IMG/VR virus record: IMGVR_UViG_3300028920_000086
Location: 1-52,753 of that record
Direction: 5' to 3' (one strand)
Source of the DNA: a virus
DNA: 52,753 nucleotides
Position numbers and translations under genes: made by a program
Part shown: one piece after another, positions 31,345 through 40,677 of the stretch
Layout: each line of letters opens with the position of its first letter
Position numbering within the stretch: the first letter of the stretch is position 1
The notes under the pieces: generated by a model
The model's input: only the letters and a program-made list of their open reading frames with translations
What the model was told of the DNA's origin: nothing
Database searches by the model: none

Positions 31345-33090
31345 TTAGAATAGTATTTCTTTTTCTTTTTTATTAAATTTTATTTTTTTTATTTGAATTT
31401 GTGGAGTTTTTCTATTTTCATAAATATTAATACCACAAGTACCAATTAATTCTATATTAATTCTTTTGTATTTTGTCAATTCATTATAATATTCTTCATT
31501 GGTAAAAAATTTAATAAAATCAATATTATTATATTGAAATTTAATTGTATTTTTTCTAGAACCCAATAACATAATATCACTACTATTCATAATAATATTA
31601 TTTATATAAATTTTTGGTTTTGCAACATTTTGTCCCCAACAATTTAATTCTCCAATTTGGTAAATAAATTCTTCATTTAATTGATCTGCCTCTAAAATAA
31701 AATCTACCATGATATAATTTTCAAATATAACATTTTCTAATATTTTATTAAATTTTGACTGTAATTTATTTAAATTATTATGTGAAATATTTATTCCAAA
31801 AGCATTTTCATGTCCTTCTGCTAATGAAAATAATTTTGTATCTTGTACAATTTTAATGAATTTAATTTCATCACCTGTTTGAGTTTTAATATTACATCTT
31901 GCGCTACCACCATATACATTTTGTGTATAATTTTTTAATATAATAGTTGGTTTTTTATAAAAATCCATTAATTCATTTGCCATTAAGCCTGTTAAGTTTT
32001 TATAAGTATCTTCTTCATTATAAACAATCAAAACTTTTTCATTGTTTAATTTTTTTTCTTCAATTTTTTCTTTTAAAACTTCTATTCCTTTTTTCTTTAA
32101 TTTGTCTTGTCTAGATTTTGTATTTTTACAAATTCTAGACATTGCAACTGTAATATGTTGTTTTACTGTTTCTTTAGAACCTCTTTTTTTATAATCAAAA
32201 TATATATCTTCATTAATAAAAGCCCTAAATAAATTTTCTTTTTCTTCTATTGTTCCCATTCTAATTAAAGCATTAATTAAAGGAACTATATAATATACAA
32301 TACTTTCAATTGTAGGTTCCCCTCCAATTGAAAATTCTTGTGCTTTAATTAATTTAATTAAAAATGGATTTTTAATATTATTTAAACCAGCATCAATAAT
32401 ATATTTTGTTTCCAAGTTACGAATATCCATAACATCTCCAACAATACCCCACATAGCTAAATCTATATAATTATCAGCCGAAGATAAATTATAATAATAA
32501 TCTAAAGCTTGACAAAATTTATAAACTACTCCTGCCCCTGATAATGTTTGGTTTGGATAATAATATTTATTTTCAGCATCTTTTAATTGATTATTTATTA
32601 TAATAGCATGTTCACTTTCTTTTTCTGTAATATGATGATCTAAAATTAAAATATCTATATTTTTTTCTGCGAGTTGTTGATGTATTAAATAATCATTAGA
32701 ACCAGCATCAGGTATTATAATTAACGAAAATGGTTCAAATAAATTAATAGGAAAATGATTTATTCCATGCTGTTTTTTGGGTTGTACAACAAATTCTATA
32801 TTATTTTTATTTAATTTTTGACTATCTATTAAATAGTTATATAATATAGCACTGCTAGTAAACCCATCACAATCTGAATCAATAACTATTAATATTTTAT
32901 TTTGAGACTGTAAATGTTTATTTAAACACTCAACACCTCTGTTTATATTTTTTAATAATTTATAACTATTTTCAAATTTTTCGGTTGGAAATAGAAAATT
33001 ATTAATATTATCTTTAGCAATTCCCCTATTTATAAAAACTGTTTCTAAGGCATTTTCATAATTATTTTTTCCAATTAATTTATATTTCAT
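31345..33090 (-). CDS. recJ: Single-stranded-DNA-specific exonuclease RecJ
   Basis: DHH-family motifs are in order: 'VIDSDCDGFTSSA' (D71, D73, D75), 'IIPDAGSND' (D128) and 'LDHHITE' (151-153). 'AMWGIVGDVMDI' (about 213-224) corresponds to motif IV. The DHHA1 region follows with 'GLMANELMDFY' and 'GGSARCNI', then a C-terminal OB-like domain. The length of 581 aa is normal for RecJ. It degrades ssDNA 5'-3' in repair and recombination. It directly follows the primase gene. Confidence 0.92.
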   Translation of the reverse strand: MKYKLIGKNNYENALETVFINRGIAKDNINNFLFPTEKFENSYKLLKNINRGVECLNKHLQSQNKILIVIDSDCDGFTSSAILYNYLIDSQKLNKNNIEFVVQPKKQHGINHFPINLFEPFSLIIIPDAGSNDYLIHQQLAEKNIDILILDHHITEKESEHAIIINNQLKDAENKYYYPNQTLSGAGVVYKFCQALDYYYNLSSADNYIDLAMWGIVGDVMDIRNLETKYIIDAGLNNIKNPFLIKLIKAQEFSIGGEPTIESIVYYIVPLINALIRMGTIEEKENLFRAFINEDIYFDYKKRGSKETVKQHITVAMSRICKNTKSRQDKLKKKGIEVLKEKIEEKKLNNEKVLIVYNEEDTYKNLTGLMANELMDFYKKPTIILKNYTQNVYGGSARCNIKTQTGDEIKFIKIVQDTKLFSLAEGHENAFGINISHNNLNKLQSKFNKILENVIFENYIMVDFILEADQLNEEFIYQIGELNCWGQNVAKPKIYINNIIMNSSDIMLLGSRKNTIKFQYNNIDFIKFFTNEEYYNELTKYKRINIELIGTCGINIYENRKTPQIQIKKIKFNKKEKEILF

Positions 33091-33117
33091 ATTTTTTTCT
33101 CTTTTCTAAAATTCATA

Positions 33118-34233
33118 TTATCCCCTTTGTTTTTCAATTATACTTTTCATCTCATTTAAAGATTTTTTATTTTTTAATAATTCATTAAAAACATCTTTCC
33201 CCTGATCAATTGGACTATCTTTATATTTTAATAAATTATTTTCATCAATTAGTATATATATATTAAAAAATTGTTTTAAATATTCTATTTTTTTTAATAT
33301 TTTTAATAAATAAATTAATAATTCTTGTTTATTTGTATATTCTTTATCAAAACCTATAATTAAATTTGTAATATTTAAATCAATTAATAAATTTCTTTGT
33401 ATTGTAGATATATTACTACCACTGACAGCGGTACTGTTTTTTATATTAAACCAACTATTATGTTTTAAAACACTTTTTTCACCTTCAAATAAAATAACGG
33501 TGCGACTTTTTTGTATATCATTTTTATTAATATTTAAACCATATAAATTATGACCAGTATTATGGGTATACCATGCTCCATTGATAAATAGTGGTAAATA
33601 TTTATATCCATTTTCTGTGCTTTCTGAGCTTAAATTTCGAACTCTAATACCTATTAATTTATTATTTATATTATAATGAGGTATTACAATTGCATTTTTA
33701 CTTGGATAAAATTTTATATTAAAGTTTTTCATTATCTTTGGACTAATATTTTCATTAATCCATGAAATATGATAATAATTTAAAAAATAATTTAAAATAT
33801 GACTATCATATTCTTTTAAGGGTTTATCTTTTGTTTCTTTATTTAAAAATTTATTTAAAATATAAAAATCTACAACTTTTGTATTTGTTTCATATTGATA
33901 ATCAATAAGTCCTTCATCTTTATGGAAAAAACTTTTTATAAAATCTACACTTTGTTTAAAAGAATATTCCTTACCTTCTGTTTGTTTAATTTTTTTAATT
34001 AACCCAAAAATATCAAAAGATTCATTACAATCAGTATAACAATGAAAATTATAACTATTGGGATAATAATATAATTTCTGTTTATTGCCACAATGACAAA
34101 TAGTTGAAAATAAAAAATTACCATTTTTATCTTTTTTACAAGGAAGACTTCCAAAATGAACCATAAAAGATTCTATTTCTTCTGTTGTTAAACTTTTTTT
34201 TAAAGCAATAATTTCCTCTTCATGATACCACAT
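33118..34233 (-). CDS. dnaG: DnaG-type DNA primase, 371 aa
   Basis: An N-terminal zinc-binding segment (C46-H-C48 ... C65-YTD-C69) is a compact version of the CHC2-type finger. The TOPRIM domain has 'TVILFE250-G-E252KSVL' and 'LIIGFDKE' (D296). It is shorter than cellular DnaG (about 600 aa), lacking the helicase-binding C-terminal domain, which is common in phage primases. It is located between dnaB and recJ, 6 nt from dnaB. Confidence 0.88.
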   Translation of the reverse strand: MWYHEEEIIALKKSLTTEEIESFMVHFGSLPCKKDKNGNFLFSTICHCGNKQKLYYYPNSYNFHCYTDCNESFDIFGLIKKIKQTEGKEYSFKQSVDFIKSFFHKDEGLIDYQYETNTKVVDFYILNKFLNKETKDKPLKEYDSHILNYFLNYYHISWINENISPKIMKNFNIKFYPSKNAIVIPHYNINNKLIGIRVRNLSSESTENGYKYLPLFINGAWYTHNTGHNLYGLNINKNDIQKSRTVILFEGEKSVLKHNSWFNIKNSTAVSGSNISTIQRNLLIDLNITNLIIGFDKEYTNKQELLIYLLKILKKIEYLKQFFNIYILIDENNLLKYKDSPIDQGKDVFNELLKNKKSLNEMKSIIEKQRG

Positions 34234-34239
34234 TTATTT

Positions 34240-35784
34240 TTATATATTTTCTTCTTGATATTCTTGATAATTATTATCATTTTCAATATAATGTTTTATT
34301 TTATCAAAAGTAATTAATTTATTTTTTTCATCTGTAATAAATAAATCTTCGGTTCTACAAAGACCTAAATTGGCATTTAACCAAATTTTTATAGAAACAT
34401 ATTTACTTCTTCTGTTTTTATAAACATGATATATTAAATTTGGTTGTATACATAATCCTTCTTGTATACTTTTAATATTATTTAATTCTTTTCGTGTAGG
34501 TTTTAAGGCTATTATTCCAATATCTATTTTATCAGCCATCGATTTTGCTCCCCTGAGCATGTTTTGATTTGGAGCAACGCCACTTGACCACTCAGAATTT
34601 AATTGTGTAGCACTCATAATAAACACATCATGCTCTTCTGCAAATGCTTTTAATTTTATACAAAACATTAATAAAACTAAATCTTCTCTTAATTTTAATC
34701 CTTTACTGTCATTAGCCATTTCTCCTAAGATTTTAGGTGTAATATGAATATAATCAAAAAAGATATATTCTGTTTTATTTAGATTAATTTGTAATTTCAT
34801 TGTTTCTAAAATGTCGTTTGTACTAAAATTAAGGTGTCTTTCTATAATAAAATTACCATTATTTATTATATTTGTAGCTTCTTCTACCCTTGTCGCTTCA
34901 TCTTCTGTATATTCTCCAATTAAAATTTTTGCTTCATCTACCCCTGCAACAAAAGCCAATAACATAGTTTGAATTTCAGGTATCGATAATTCAGTTGTAA
35001 GAAATAAAATTTTTTCATTATGATTAGTTTTTATCCATTTTTGTTTTTCAATATCATAAATTTTAGGAAAAGCTAAATAACAAGCATCTCCTAATAGCGT
35101 TCTTGTTTTACCACAACCACTAGGAGCACTTCGTATAACAAATGTTCCTTTTCTAGCTCCCATACACACTTCACTTAAATAAGCACTATAAAATGGTAAT
35201 CCAAATTCAGGAGTTTCTTTTAAATCATCTACTAATTCTTTCAACTGATTTCCTCCTGTAGATTTTATTATTGTTGAATCTGACATAAAATCTTCTTTAA
35301 TTTTAATTAATTTTATATCAATTTTTTGTATTATATCTGAAATAGATAGAGTATGAAATTTATTATTAATTTTTTCATAATTTTCTTCGTTTTCATCTTC
35401 TGTATAAATTTCAGATATATCAAATCCATTTTCTTCTAATCGTCTTAGAAGAGAATATTTTTTAAAATTTATATAATAAAAATCAAAATTTTCAACTTTT
35501 GCTAATTTTAAATAATCATTTATTAATTTAATACCTAAATTCTCTTGAAAAACCTCATATTGTTTTGGATATTTAGATAAAAAAGAATCTATTACATACG
35601 CATCCAGTGTAGTAACTTTCTTTTTAATAACTAAATTTTTAATACATTGTAAAATTATTATATGTAATTCTTCAAGAAAATCTTCTTTTTGAATAATATA
35701 TTTATTGTTATATAATAAGGTCGGTTTTGCAACTAAACAAGCTAATACCTGCATTGTTGCTGAATAATCTTGATATTCACTCAT
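34240..35784 (-). CDS. dnaB: Replicative DNA helicase, DnaB-like
   Basis: The N-terminal helical domain (about 1-165) is followed by a RecA-like core with Walker A 'SAPSGCGKT' (219-227), 'LFLTTELSIPEIQTMLLAFVAG' (H1a/H2-like region), Walker B 'YIFFDYIHI', the H3 'MSATQLN' sensor and H4 'MLRGAKSMADKIDIGII'. These are the five DnaB motifs in order. The length of 514 aa is normal. It unwinds DNA at the fork with the neighbouring primase. Its start overlaps the upstream zinc-finger gene by 4 nt. Confidence 0.92.
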   Translation of the reverse strand: MSEYQDYSATMQVLACLVAKPTLLYNNKYIIQKEDFLEELHIIILQCIKNLVIKKKVTTLDAYVIDSFLSKYPKQYEVFQENLGIKLINDYLKLAKVENFDFYYINFKKYSLLRRLEENGFDISEIYTEDENEENYEKINNKFHTLSISDIIQKIDIKLIKIKEDFMSDSTIIKSTGGNQLKELVDDLKETPEFGLPFYSAYLSEVCMGARKGTFVIRSAPSGCGKTRTLLGDACYLAFPKIYDIEKQKWIKTNHNEKILFLTTELSIPEIQTMLLAFVAGVDEAKILIGEYTEDEATRVEEATNIINNGNFIIERHLNFSTNDILETMKLQINLNKTEYIFFDYIHITPKILGEMANDSKGLKLREDLVLLMFCIKLKAFAEEHDVFIMSATQLNSEWSSGVAPNQNMLRGAKSMADKIDIGIIALKPTRKELNNIKSIQEGLCIQPNLIYHVYKNRRSKYVSIKIWLNANLGLCRTEDLFITDEKNKLITFDKIKHYIENDNNYQEYQEENI

Positions 35785-36323
35785 AAGTCCTCCAATTCTA
35801 AATCTATTAATGATTTAAATTGTGAATTATATCTTTTGTTTTTCTTTTTTATTTTTTTTATTATAATTTTTTGTATATTTTTTTTTATTATATCTTGATT
35901 TTCTTTGTTTATTTGTTTATTATAATTATATTCTTCTTTTAATTTATCATAATAGTAAGGTATTTTAAAAATACTATATTGATTAAATTCATCTTTTTGT
36001 TCTTGAATTATATATTTTAATGTCAACAACATTCCTGTATATTTATAATTATAAGGTTCTTTTGTATATTTTTGTATTTGTTGAGGAATAAAACTGGTAA
36101 ATTCTAATTGATTTTCTTTTAAATGAAAATCAATAAAATCTAATAACTCTTTCCATTCTTCTGTTTTCCCATTTTCTTTTCGTTGTTGTATTCTTTTTTT
36201 CTTTTCATCTTTTTCTTTTGTTAAACAATTAGGATGAAAAAATCTATTGCCATATTTTATTCCAGTACCTTTTTCAATAATTTCTTCACAATATTTGCAT
36301 TTTGCATTTTGTTTATTCATCAA
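35781..36323 (-). CDS. Zinc-finger protein of the replication module, 180 aa
   Basis: The N-terminus 'CKYCEEIIEKGTGIKYGNRFFHPNCL' (about 9-34) is a LIM/treble-clef-like C-C-H-C finger. The rest is helical and very Lys-rich. It overlaps dnaB by 4 nt and the Sak4-like gene by 11 nt. In related phages a gene of similar size sits at this position. A helicase-loading or DNA-binding role is plausible but unproven. Confidence 0.65.
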   Translation of the reverse strand: MMNKQNAKCKYCEEIIEKGTGIKYGNRFFHPNCLTKEKDEKKKRIQQRKENGKTEEWKELLDFIDFHLKENQLEFTSFIPQQIQKYTKEPYNYKYTGMLLTLKYIIQEQKDEFNQYSIFKIPYYYDKLKEEYNYNKQINKENQDIIKKNIQKIIIKKIKKKNKRYNSQFKSLIDLELEDL

Positions 36324-37314
36324 ATAGGTCTTTTAACTCGTCTATAATTAATCTTAAATTATCAACCTGTGATTCTGTTGCATTAGATACTAAACAATCA
36401 GCCCCTAAATGTTTTTCTACAATTTCTTCATATTTTGTTAATCTTTTTTCTTTTTTTAATTTATTATAATATTTTTGAATTTCTTTTGTAGCTTCTTTTA
36501 ACGTTATTTTTTCTATTGTATATTTTTTTTCTTGTTCCTCAAAAGAAATTGGTTTTGTTCCAAATAATTCGCTTTCTTTATCAATTGCATCATTAATAGC
36601 TTTTTCTAAATTTTCTGCTGTATACTCTTTTATCATACCAACTATTTGTGTAAATCTAGACCTTGCTTTATGTTCTATTGAATCCTTAAAATAGGCAGAA
36701 GAATTAATTACATTTCCATGTTCATTAATACCATTAGATTTTAAATAAACAACAAAATCAACTAAATCACATATAGGACGAACACATCTTTTTAAATCGC
36801 CTGCTGGATATTTTTTTTCTATTTCTTCTCCTTCTTCATTTGTAATACTATAACTCGTTTCATGAGCTATAAAATAAACTGTATAGCCACATGAAGTTAA
36901 TAAATTTATTTGATCTGAAAATTCACTTTCTAACTCTCTCCAAAGCCCATATCCACTATTACCTTCTTTTATGCGATTTACCCCATATGTATTACATATA
37001 AACTTTTCACACATAGCATATGCACGTTCTACAGTATCAAAAATGATTGTTTGATACATTTCTTTTGCTTGTTTTAATGTTTTTAAATTAGTTAATTGTC
37101 TATTAATTATTTTAAAATCAGCCCAAGACTGCATAGTATTAAATTTTATTCCTGCTTGTGCATTGATTCCTCGTTCAAAAGGTAGGTAGTATGGCTTTTC
37201 AAGATTACATGCAACTTTTGTTTTTCCAGTATCATTTGTTCCGTAAACTAGTATTGTTTTTCCTTCTAAACCAGAAGCTATTTCACTTATTTCTGGCTTG
37301 AAAATATCTATCAT
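36313..37314 (-). CDS. Sak4-like RecA-fold ATPase (AAA_24), 333 aa
   Basis: Walker A 'GTNDTGKT' (25-32) and Walker B 'TIIFDTVE' (D93) are clear, followed by 'GYGLWRELESEF', 'YTVYFIAHE' and 'VDFVVYLKSNG', the pattern of phage Sak4/AAA_24 proteins. These are minimal RecA/Rad51-like single-strand annealing recombinases that work with the phage SSB. The C-terminal third is helical and charged. The partner candidate is the OB-fold protein gene located 32 nt upstream. Confidence 0.85.
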   Translation of the reverse strand: MIDIFKPEISEIASGLEGKTILVYGTNDTGKTKVACNLEKPYYLPFERGINAQAGIKFNTMQSWADFKIINRQLTNLKTLKQAKEMYQTIIFDTVERAYAMCEKFICNTYGVNRIKEGNSGYGLWRELESEFSDQINLLTSCGYTVYFIAHETSYSITNEEGEEIEKKYPAGDLKRCVRPICDLVDFVVYLKSNGINEHGNVINSSAYFKDSIEHKARSRFTQIVGMIKEYTAENLEKAINDAIDKESELFGTKPISFEEQEKKYTIEKITLKEATKEIQKYYNKLKKEKRLTKYEEIVEKHLGADCLVSNATESQVDNLRLIIDELKDLFDE

Positions 37315-37346
37315 ATGTTATTTTCCCTTTCTTTTTTTATCTAAAA

Positions 37347-38285
37347 TTAAAATGGACAAATGTTATTTTTGCCTTTTTTTGATTTAGTAGTAGATTTAGG
37401 AGATGCTGTGTTTTTTTTGTTTTTATTTTCTTCATTTTTCTTTTTTAAATTCTTTTCTCTTTCTTCTAAAGCAAGTTCAATTTTATTTTTGGAGAAAGAA
37501 TTGTTTTCATATGGTGCTCCACCACTTCTAATTTTATATTCTTTAGTTACTCTTTTGACAATTCTTATTTCATCTTCACCATATTCTCCCCCGATTTTTT
37601 CTTCTATATCTTCAACTATAGAAATAACCGTACCAGCAACCTTAACAGTATCTCCTACTGAATAATATTTTTCAATAGCAGCTATCATTTTTTTTGATTC
37701 TACTATAAATGTAGCGGGTATAATTCTACCACCATATTGGGGAATTAATCCTTCTATTATTTTACGTCCAGTTGGTTCGGTTTCTTCTTCTTTTGACATT
37801 TCTTCCACAATTTTAGTTATATAAAGTTCCAACTCAAATTGAGAAACACCTTTATCAAAATTTTCTGGTTTAACTCTACGAACAAAACTACCCCTTATTG
37901 TTGGATATGTTGCTATATCTCCTGTGCTAGTAATCTGTTCATTAGCATCGATTTTTGCTCCAGTTACACTAACGATAGAAGCATTCAATTCATTTTCTTC
38001 ATCTTCTGTATTTATAGAAGATGCTGCTACATAATTATCTAAGGCTTTTTTTAAAGATGTATAAGATGGATTTATTTTACCAGCTTTAGTATTCTTTGTT
38101 GAATAAAAATTCACAGTAATTGAATTGTTTTCTGCTGTTTGTATTACTAAATCTCCCATTATAATGGTTTTATTTTTACCATCTGTCCCTTTTTCAGTTT
38201 TTTCTTCAAGATTTTTTTCCACTAATTTACCCGTAATTTCACAGTTATTTATGGCTTCTCTTAAATTTAATTTTTCTTCTTGCAT
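37347..38285 (-). CDS. Single-strand DNA-binding (OB-fold) protein candidate, 312 aa
   Basis: Residues 10-75 ('INNCEITGKLVEKNL...KTIIMGDLVIQTAENNSITVNFYSTK') suit an OB-fold, and a second beta-rich region follows (about 100-245, with 'GDTVKVAGTVISIVED'). A Lys/Asn-rich linker (about 275-305) ends in 'NNICPF', resembling the C-terminal PF tip by which SSBs recruit partners. Its position before the Sak4-like ATPase and dnaB supports an SSB role. A terminator hairpin (38315-38344) lies in its leader. Confidence 0.7.
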   Translation of the reverse strand: MQEEKLNLREAINNCEITGKLVEKNLEEKTEKGTDGKNKTIIMGDLVIQTAENNSITVNFYSTKNTKAGKINPSYTSLKKALDNYVAASSINTEDEENELNASIVSVTGAKIDANEQITSTGDIATYPTIRGSFVRRVKPENFDKGVSQFELELYITKIVEEMSKEEETEPTGRKIIEGLIPQYGGRIIPATFIVESKKMIAAIEKYYSVGDTVKVAGTVISIVEDIEEKIGGEYGEDEIRIVKRVTKEYKIRSGGAPYENNSFSKNKIELALEEREKNLKKKNEENKNKKNTASPKSTTKSKKGKNNICPF

Positions 38286-38314
38286 TTTTATTTTTTTTCT
38301 CCTTTTTGGAAATA

Positions 38315-38344
38315 AAAAATATAAAGCATATGCTTTATATTTTT
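38315..38344. terminator. 30-nt perfect palindrome, terminator upstream of the SSB-like gene
   Basis: A perfect inverted repeat centred on GCATATGC with A-tract and T-tract arms is followed on the minus strand by further T (TTTTTTATTT). It would end transcripts of the coiled-coil gene upstream. The SSB-like start codon is 30 nt downstream, so the replication operon must rely on read-through or on a promoter I cannot place (a weak CTGACA lies at about 38394-38399). Confidence 0.65.
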
Positions 38345-38373
38345 ATTTGTATTATTTTGTTTTATTTTATTTT

Positions 38374-38694
38374 TTACTTATTAAGATTTGTCTTGTCAGT
38401 TTTAAACTGTTGTATAAAGTTTGAAATATTGTTGCTTTTTTCATCAATTGTTTTTATTAAACCTTTTGTTTTTTCAATTTTATTTGTAACGTTTTTTAAA
38501 TCTTCTTTAATAGATTCTTCTCGTATTTGTAAACTAGTCACATTATCTACTAATTTTCCTATAGTTTTTTGTAGTTTTTTTTCTGCTTTAGTAAATTGCT
38601 TAAAAGCGGTATTAAAAATACTGTCTATCTTATCTTCTGTTACTTTCATAAATCCAAACAATTTATGAAAAAATATTTTAATTATATTAAACAT
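38374..38694 (-). CDS. Coiled-coil protein with amphipathic N-terminus, 106 aa
   Basis: Residues 1-20 (MFNIIKIFFHKLFGFMK) form a hydrophobic or amphipathic helix that could associate with membrane. The rest (about 20-105) is one long coiled coil with heptad Ile/Leu/Val and Lys/Glu. A near-perfect AAAGGAGGA ribosome site precedes the ATG. The function is unknown. The resemblance to tail or tether proteins is only structural. Confidence 0.65.
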   Translation of the reverse strand: MFNIIKIFFHKLFGFMKVTEDKIDSIFNTAFKQFTKAEKKLQKTIGKLVDNVTSLQIREESIKEDLKNVTNKIEKTKGLIKTIDEKSNNISNFIQQFKTDKTNLNK

Positions 38695-38741
38695 AAAATC
38701 CTCCTTTATACGTTTTTTTTGTTTATATAAATTTATATAAA

Positions 38742-38954
38742 TTAATTATATATTAATTTAATTTTTTCATAGAGTTCTGAAATTGATATATTATTTGATG
38801 TATTTTGCAATAAATTTAAAATATTTTCATCATCAAACTCTAATTCAGTAATTAAGTAATTATAAATTCTATCTCGCTCTTCATCTTCTAAATTAGTATC
38901 TGATTCTATATTTAAATCTAATAAAAAACACATATCTAAAAAACTGTCTTTCAT
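38742..38954 (-). CDS. Unrecognised acidic protein, 70 aa
   Basis: No family recognised. It is strongly acidic (many Asp and Glu) and all-helical in appearance, a composition seen in small phage inhibitors and DNA mimics. No functional claim is made. A promoter-like TTGAAA-17-TGATAAAAT sequence (38981-39009) lies just upstream. Confidence 0.55.
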   Translation of the reverse strand: MKDSFLDMCFLLDLNIESDTNLEDEERDRIYNYLITELEFDDENILNLLQNTSNNISISELYEKIKLIYN

Positions 38955-38980
38955 TTGTTACCTTTCATTATTTTAAAAAT

Positions 38981-39009
38981 ATTTTATCATAATTTTTATA
39001 AATTTTCAA
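38981..39009 (-). promoter_or_regulatory. Extended -10 promoter TTGAAA-17-TGATAAAAT
   Basis: On the minus strand, -35 TTGAAA (39004-39009), a 17-nt spacer and TAAAAT (38981-38986) with TG at the extended -10 position. It overlaps the 3' end of the upstream gene and reads toward the acidic 70-aa gene. Confidence 0.5.
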
Positions 39010-39361
39010 GTATTTTTAACATTTTTTTTCTAGTAATTTTAAACTGAGGATTTAACGTAAGTTCAAAATTACATAAATAATTATTATCTAAATCAAATCT
39101 TTCAAATTTTTTAATTGTAAAATTAAAATCATTATTTTTAATTTTACTAATTTTATTTATAAGTATATTTATTTGTTTTATTGATACATTAGAATCAAAC
39201 ATAATATATGCTTTATCATATTTATAGTGACCACTACATGAAAATTTTGTTTTTATGTTTAATTCAAAATTTAATTTATAAATTAAAGGTATTATATCTT
39301 GATCTAATTTTTCAATATTACAAATTTGAGATAATTTAAATAATTTTTGTTTTGATAGCAA
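38996..39361 (-). CDS. Unrecognised protein, 121 aa
   Basis: The central 'IKTKFSCSGHYKYDKAYIMF' resembles a motif (T-x-F-S-C-x-G-H, then Y-I-x-F) seen in small uncharacterised phage proteins. C42 and H45 could bind metal. The start appears to be TTG (39359-39361) without a strong ribosome site. It follows the zinc-ribbon gene by 5 nt, so translation may be coupled. Confidence 0.55.
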   Translation of the reverse strand: MLSKQKLFKLSQICNIEKLDQDIIPLIYKLNFELNIKTKFSCSGHYKYDKAYIMFDSNVSIKQINILINKISKIKNNDFNFTIKKFERFDLDNNYLCNFELTLNPQFKITRKKMLKILENL

Positions 39362-39366
39362 GTATT

Positions 39367-39762
39367 TTATTCTTGATTTTCTTTTGGTGTCTTTGTAGTT
39401 TTTTCATTGGTTTTTTGAGATTCTTCCTCTTTTGAATTATTGAAAAGTTGTTTAATATTAGCTGGTACATCTTCTGTTTCAGTTTCACCATTTTTGCTTT
39501 TTTGTTGTTCAATAACTTTTTCAGCGAGACTTTTTCTAGTTAATTCTAAAGAAGGTAATTTTGCTATTATAGGAATAGTTATCTTACATTTTTTACATTC
39601 ATACATATTTTCATTGGGAATTTTTTTTTCTTCGTTATCTTTGATATACTTACAATAAGTTAGCTCTTCTCCACAATTTTTACAATATACTCTTGTTATA
39701 ACATATACAGCAGGGTCAACAATTTCACTTTTAAATGAATATTTTTTTTCTTGTTCTTTCAT
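39367..39762 (-). CDS. Zinc-ribbon protein with disordered tail, 131 aa
   Basis: A four-cysteine zinc ribbon (C27-KN-C30 ... C55-KK-C58) occupies the N-terminal half. The C-terminal half is Lys/Glu/Thr-rich and likely disordered. The upstream leader has a strong promoter and a small hairpin. GGAG precedes the ATG. Function unknown. Confidence 0.6.
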   Translation of the reverse strand: MKEQEKKYSFKSEIVDPAVYVITRVYCKNCGEELTYCKYIKDNEEKKIPNENMYECKKCKITIPIIAKLPSLELTRKSLAEKVIEQQKSKNGETETEDVPANIKQLFNNSKEEESQKTNEKTTKTPKENQE

Positions 39763-39786
39763 ATAATCTCCTTTTTTTTCATTAAA

Positions 39787-39813
39787 AAAAATAAACCTCT
39801 AAGATTTATTTTT
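39787..39813. terminator. AT-rich hairpin in the leader of the zinc-ribbon gene
   Basis: A 9-bp stem (AAAAATAAA with TTTATTTTT) and 9-nt loop are followed by T on the minus strand. It lies between the promoter at 39856-39884 and the gene start, so it is either a terminator for upstream transcripts or an attenuator for this promoter. Confidence 0.45.
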
Positions 39814-39855
39814 AATGTTTAATTATTTAATTTTTTTTATTTTTTAATTATTAAT

Positions 39856-39884
39856 AGCATAACACAAAATATATATAAAGTCAA
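39856..39884 (-). promoter_or_regulatory. TTGACT-17-TGTTATGCT promoter
   Basis: On the minus strand, -35 TTGACT (39879-39884), a 17-nt spacer and TATGCT (39856-39861) with TG at the extended -10 position. It lies in the gap after the HNH gene and reads into the zinc-ribbon gene and those beyond it. Confidence 0.7.
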
Positions 39885-39918
39885 GATATTTTATATATTT
39901 TTTTGAAAAAAATTTTTT

Positions 39919-40671
39919 TTATTCTGTTATTTCATAATTGTTACCCTTTTTTGAATTACAAATACTACAAAGAGTTTGCATGTTATCTATATGATCTTTT
40001 CCTCCCTTTGATTTAGGTATTATATGATCTTTTGTTAGCATAACCTCTTTTCCCTCTTTGTTAAAGCCATATAAATTAAAATGATATATTTCTAATAAAC
40101 TTTTACTATCTTTTTCTTTAGCAAAAAATTTCCCTTCTAATCCACAATGTAGACATTTAATACTTTTTTTAAAAGTTTTATATCTTAAAGAGCCCATTTT
40201 AATATAATCTTTTCCAAATAAAACTTTATCACCATTATTAATTTTTGACAAAACCTCATGAATGGAATGTAAGCTTTTGCGAATATAGTGATATGGATAT
40301 TTAATTTTTGATGATTGTTGATAAAATTTATTTTGTCGTCGTAATAATTTTTTTCTTTCCTTTAAAAAAAATTTATAATATTCTTTTAAAACTTTTAAAC
40401 AATCTTCTTTATTATAAATATCAGAATAACTTTTATTTTTCATACCAGAAAAAGATATTCTTATATATTTATTATTTATAATTTTTAAAAAAAATTCATA
40501 ATTTAATATTTTCATTCCCTTTTTTGTTATCTCTACATGAAACCCATCTTTATTTAAATTTAAATATTGTTTTTTTAGTTCATTACAAAAACCAGGAATA
40601 ATATTATCATATTTTTTAAAATTGTTTTTTATTTTAAATTTATTCTTTTTTTTAATTTTATATATCTCCAT
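39919..40671 (-). CDS. HNH endonuclease, 250 aa
   Basis: The C-terminal part contains a zinc-knuckle 'CLHCGLEGKFF', then 'MLTKDHIIPKSKGGKDHIDNMQTLCSICNSKKG', a complete HNH motif (D-H-I-x-P-x-S-x-G-G ... N-x-Q-x-L-C-x-x-C-N). The N-terminal 150 residues are basic and probably bind DNA. It is a paralogue of the HNH gene at 46.5 kb, sharing the same knuckle and motif. It is probably a free-standing homing-type nuclease. Confidence 0.88.
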   Translation of the reverse strand: MEIYKIKKKNKFKIKNNFKKYDNIIPGFCNELKKQYLNLNKDGFHVEITKKGMKILNYEFFLKIINNKYIRISFSGMKNKSYSDIYNKEDCLKVLKEYYKFFLKERKKLLRRQNKFYQQSSKIKYPYHYIRKSLHSIHEVLSKINNGDKVLFGKDYIKMGSLRYKTFKKSIKCLHCGLEGKFFAKEKDSKSLLEIYHFNLYGFNKEGKEVMLTKDHIIPKSKGGKDHIDNMQTLCSICNSKKGNNYEITE

Positions 40672-40677
40672 TCCAAA

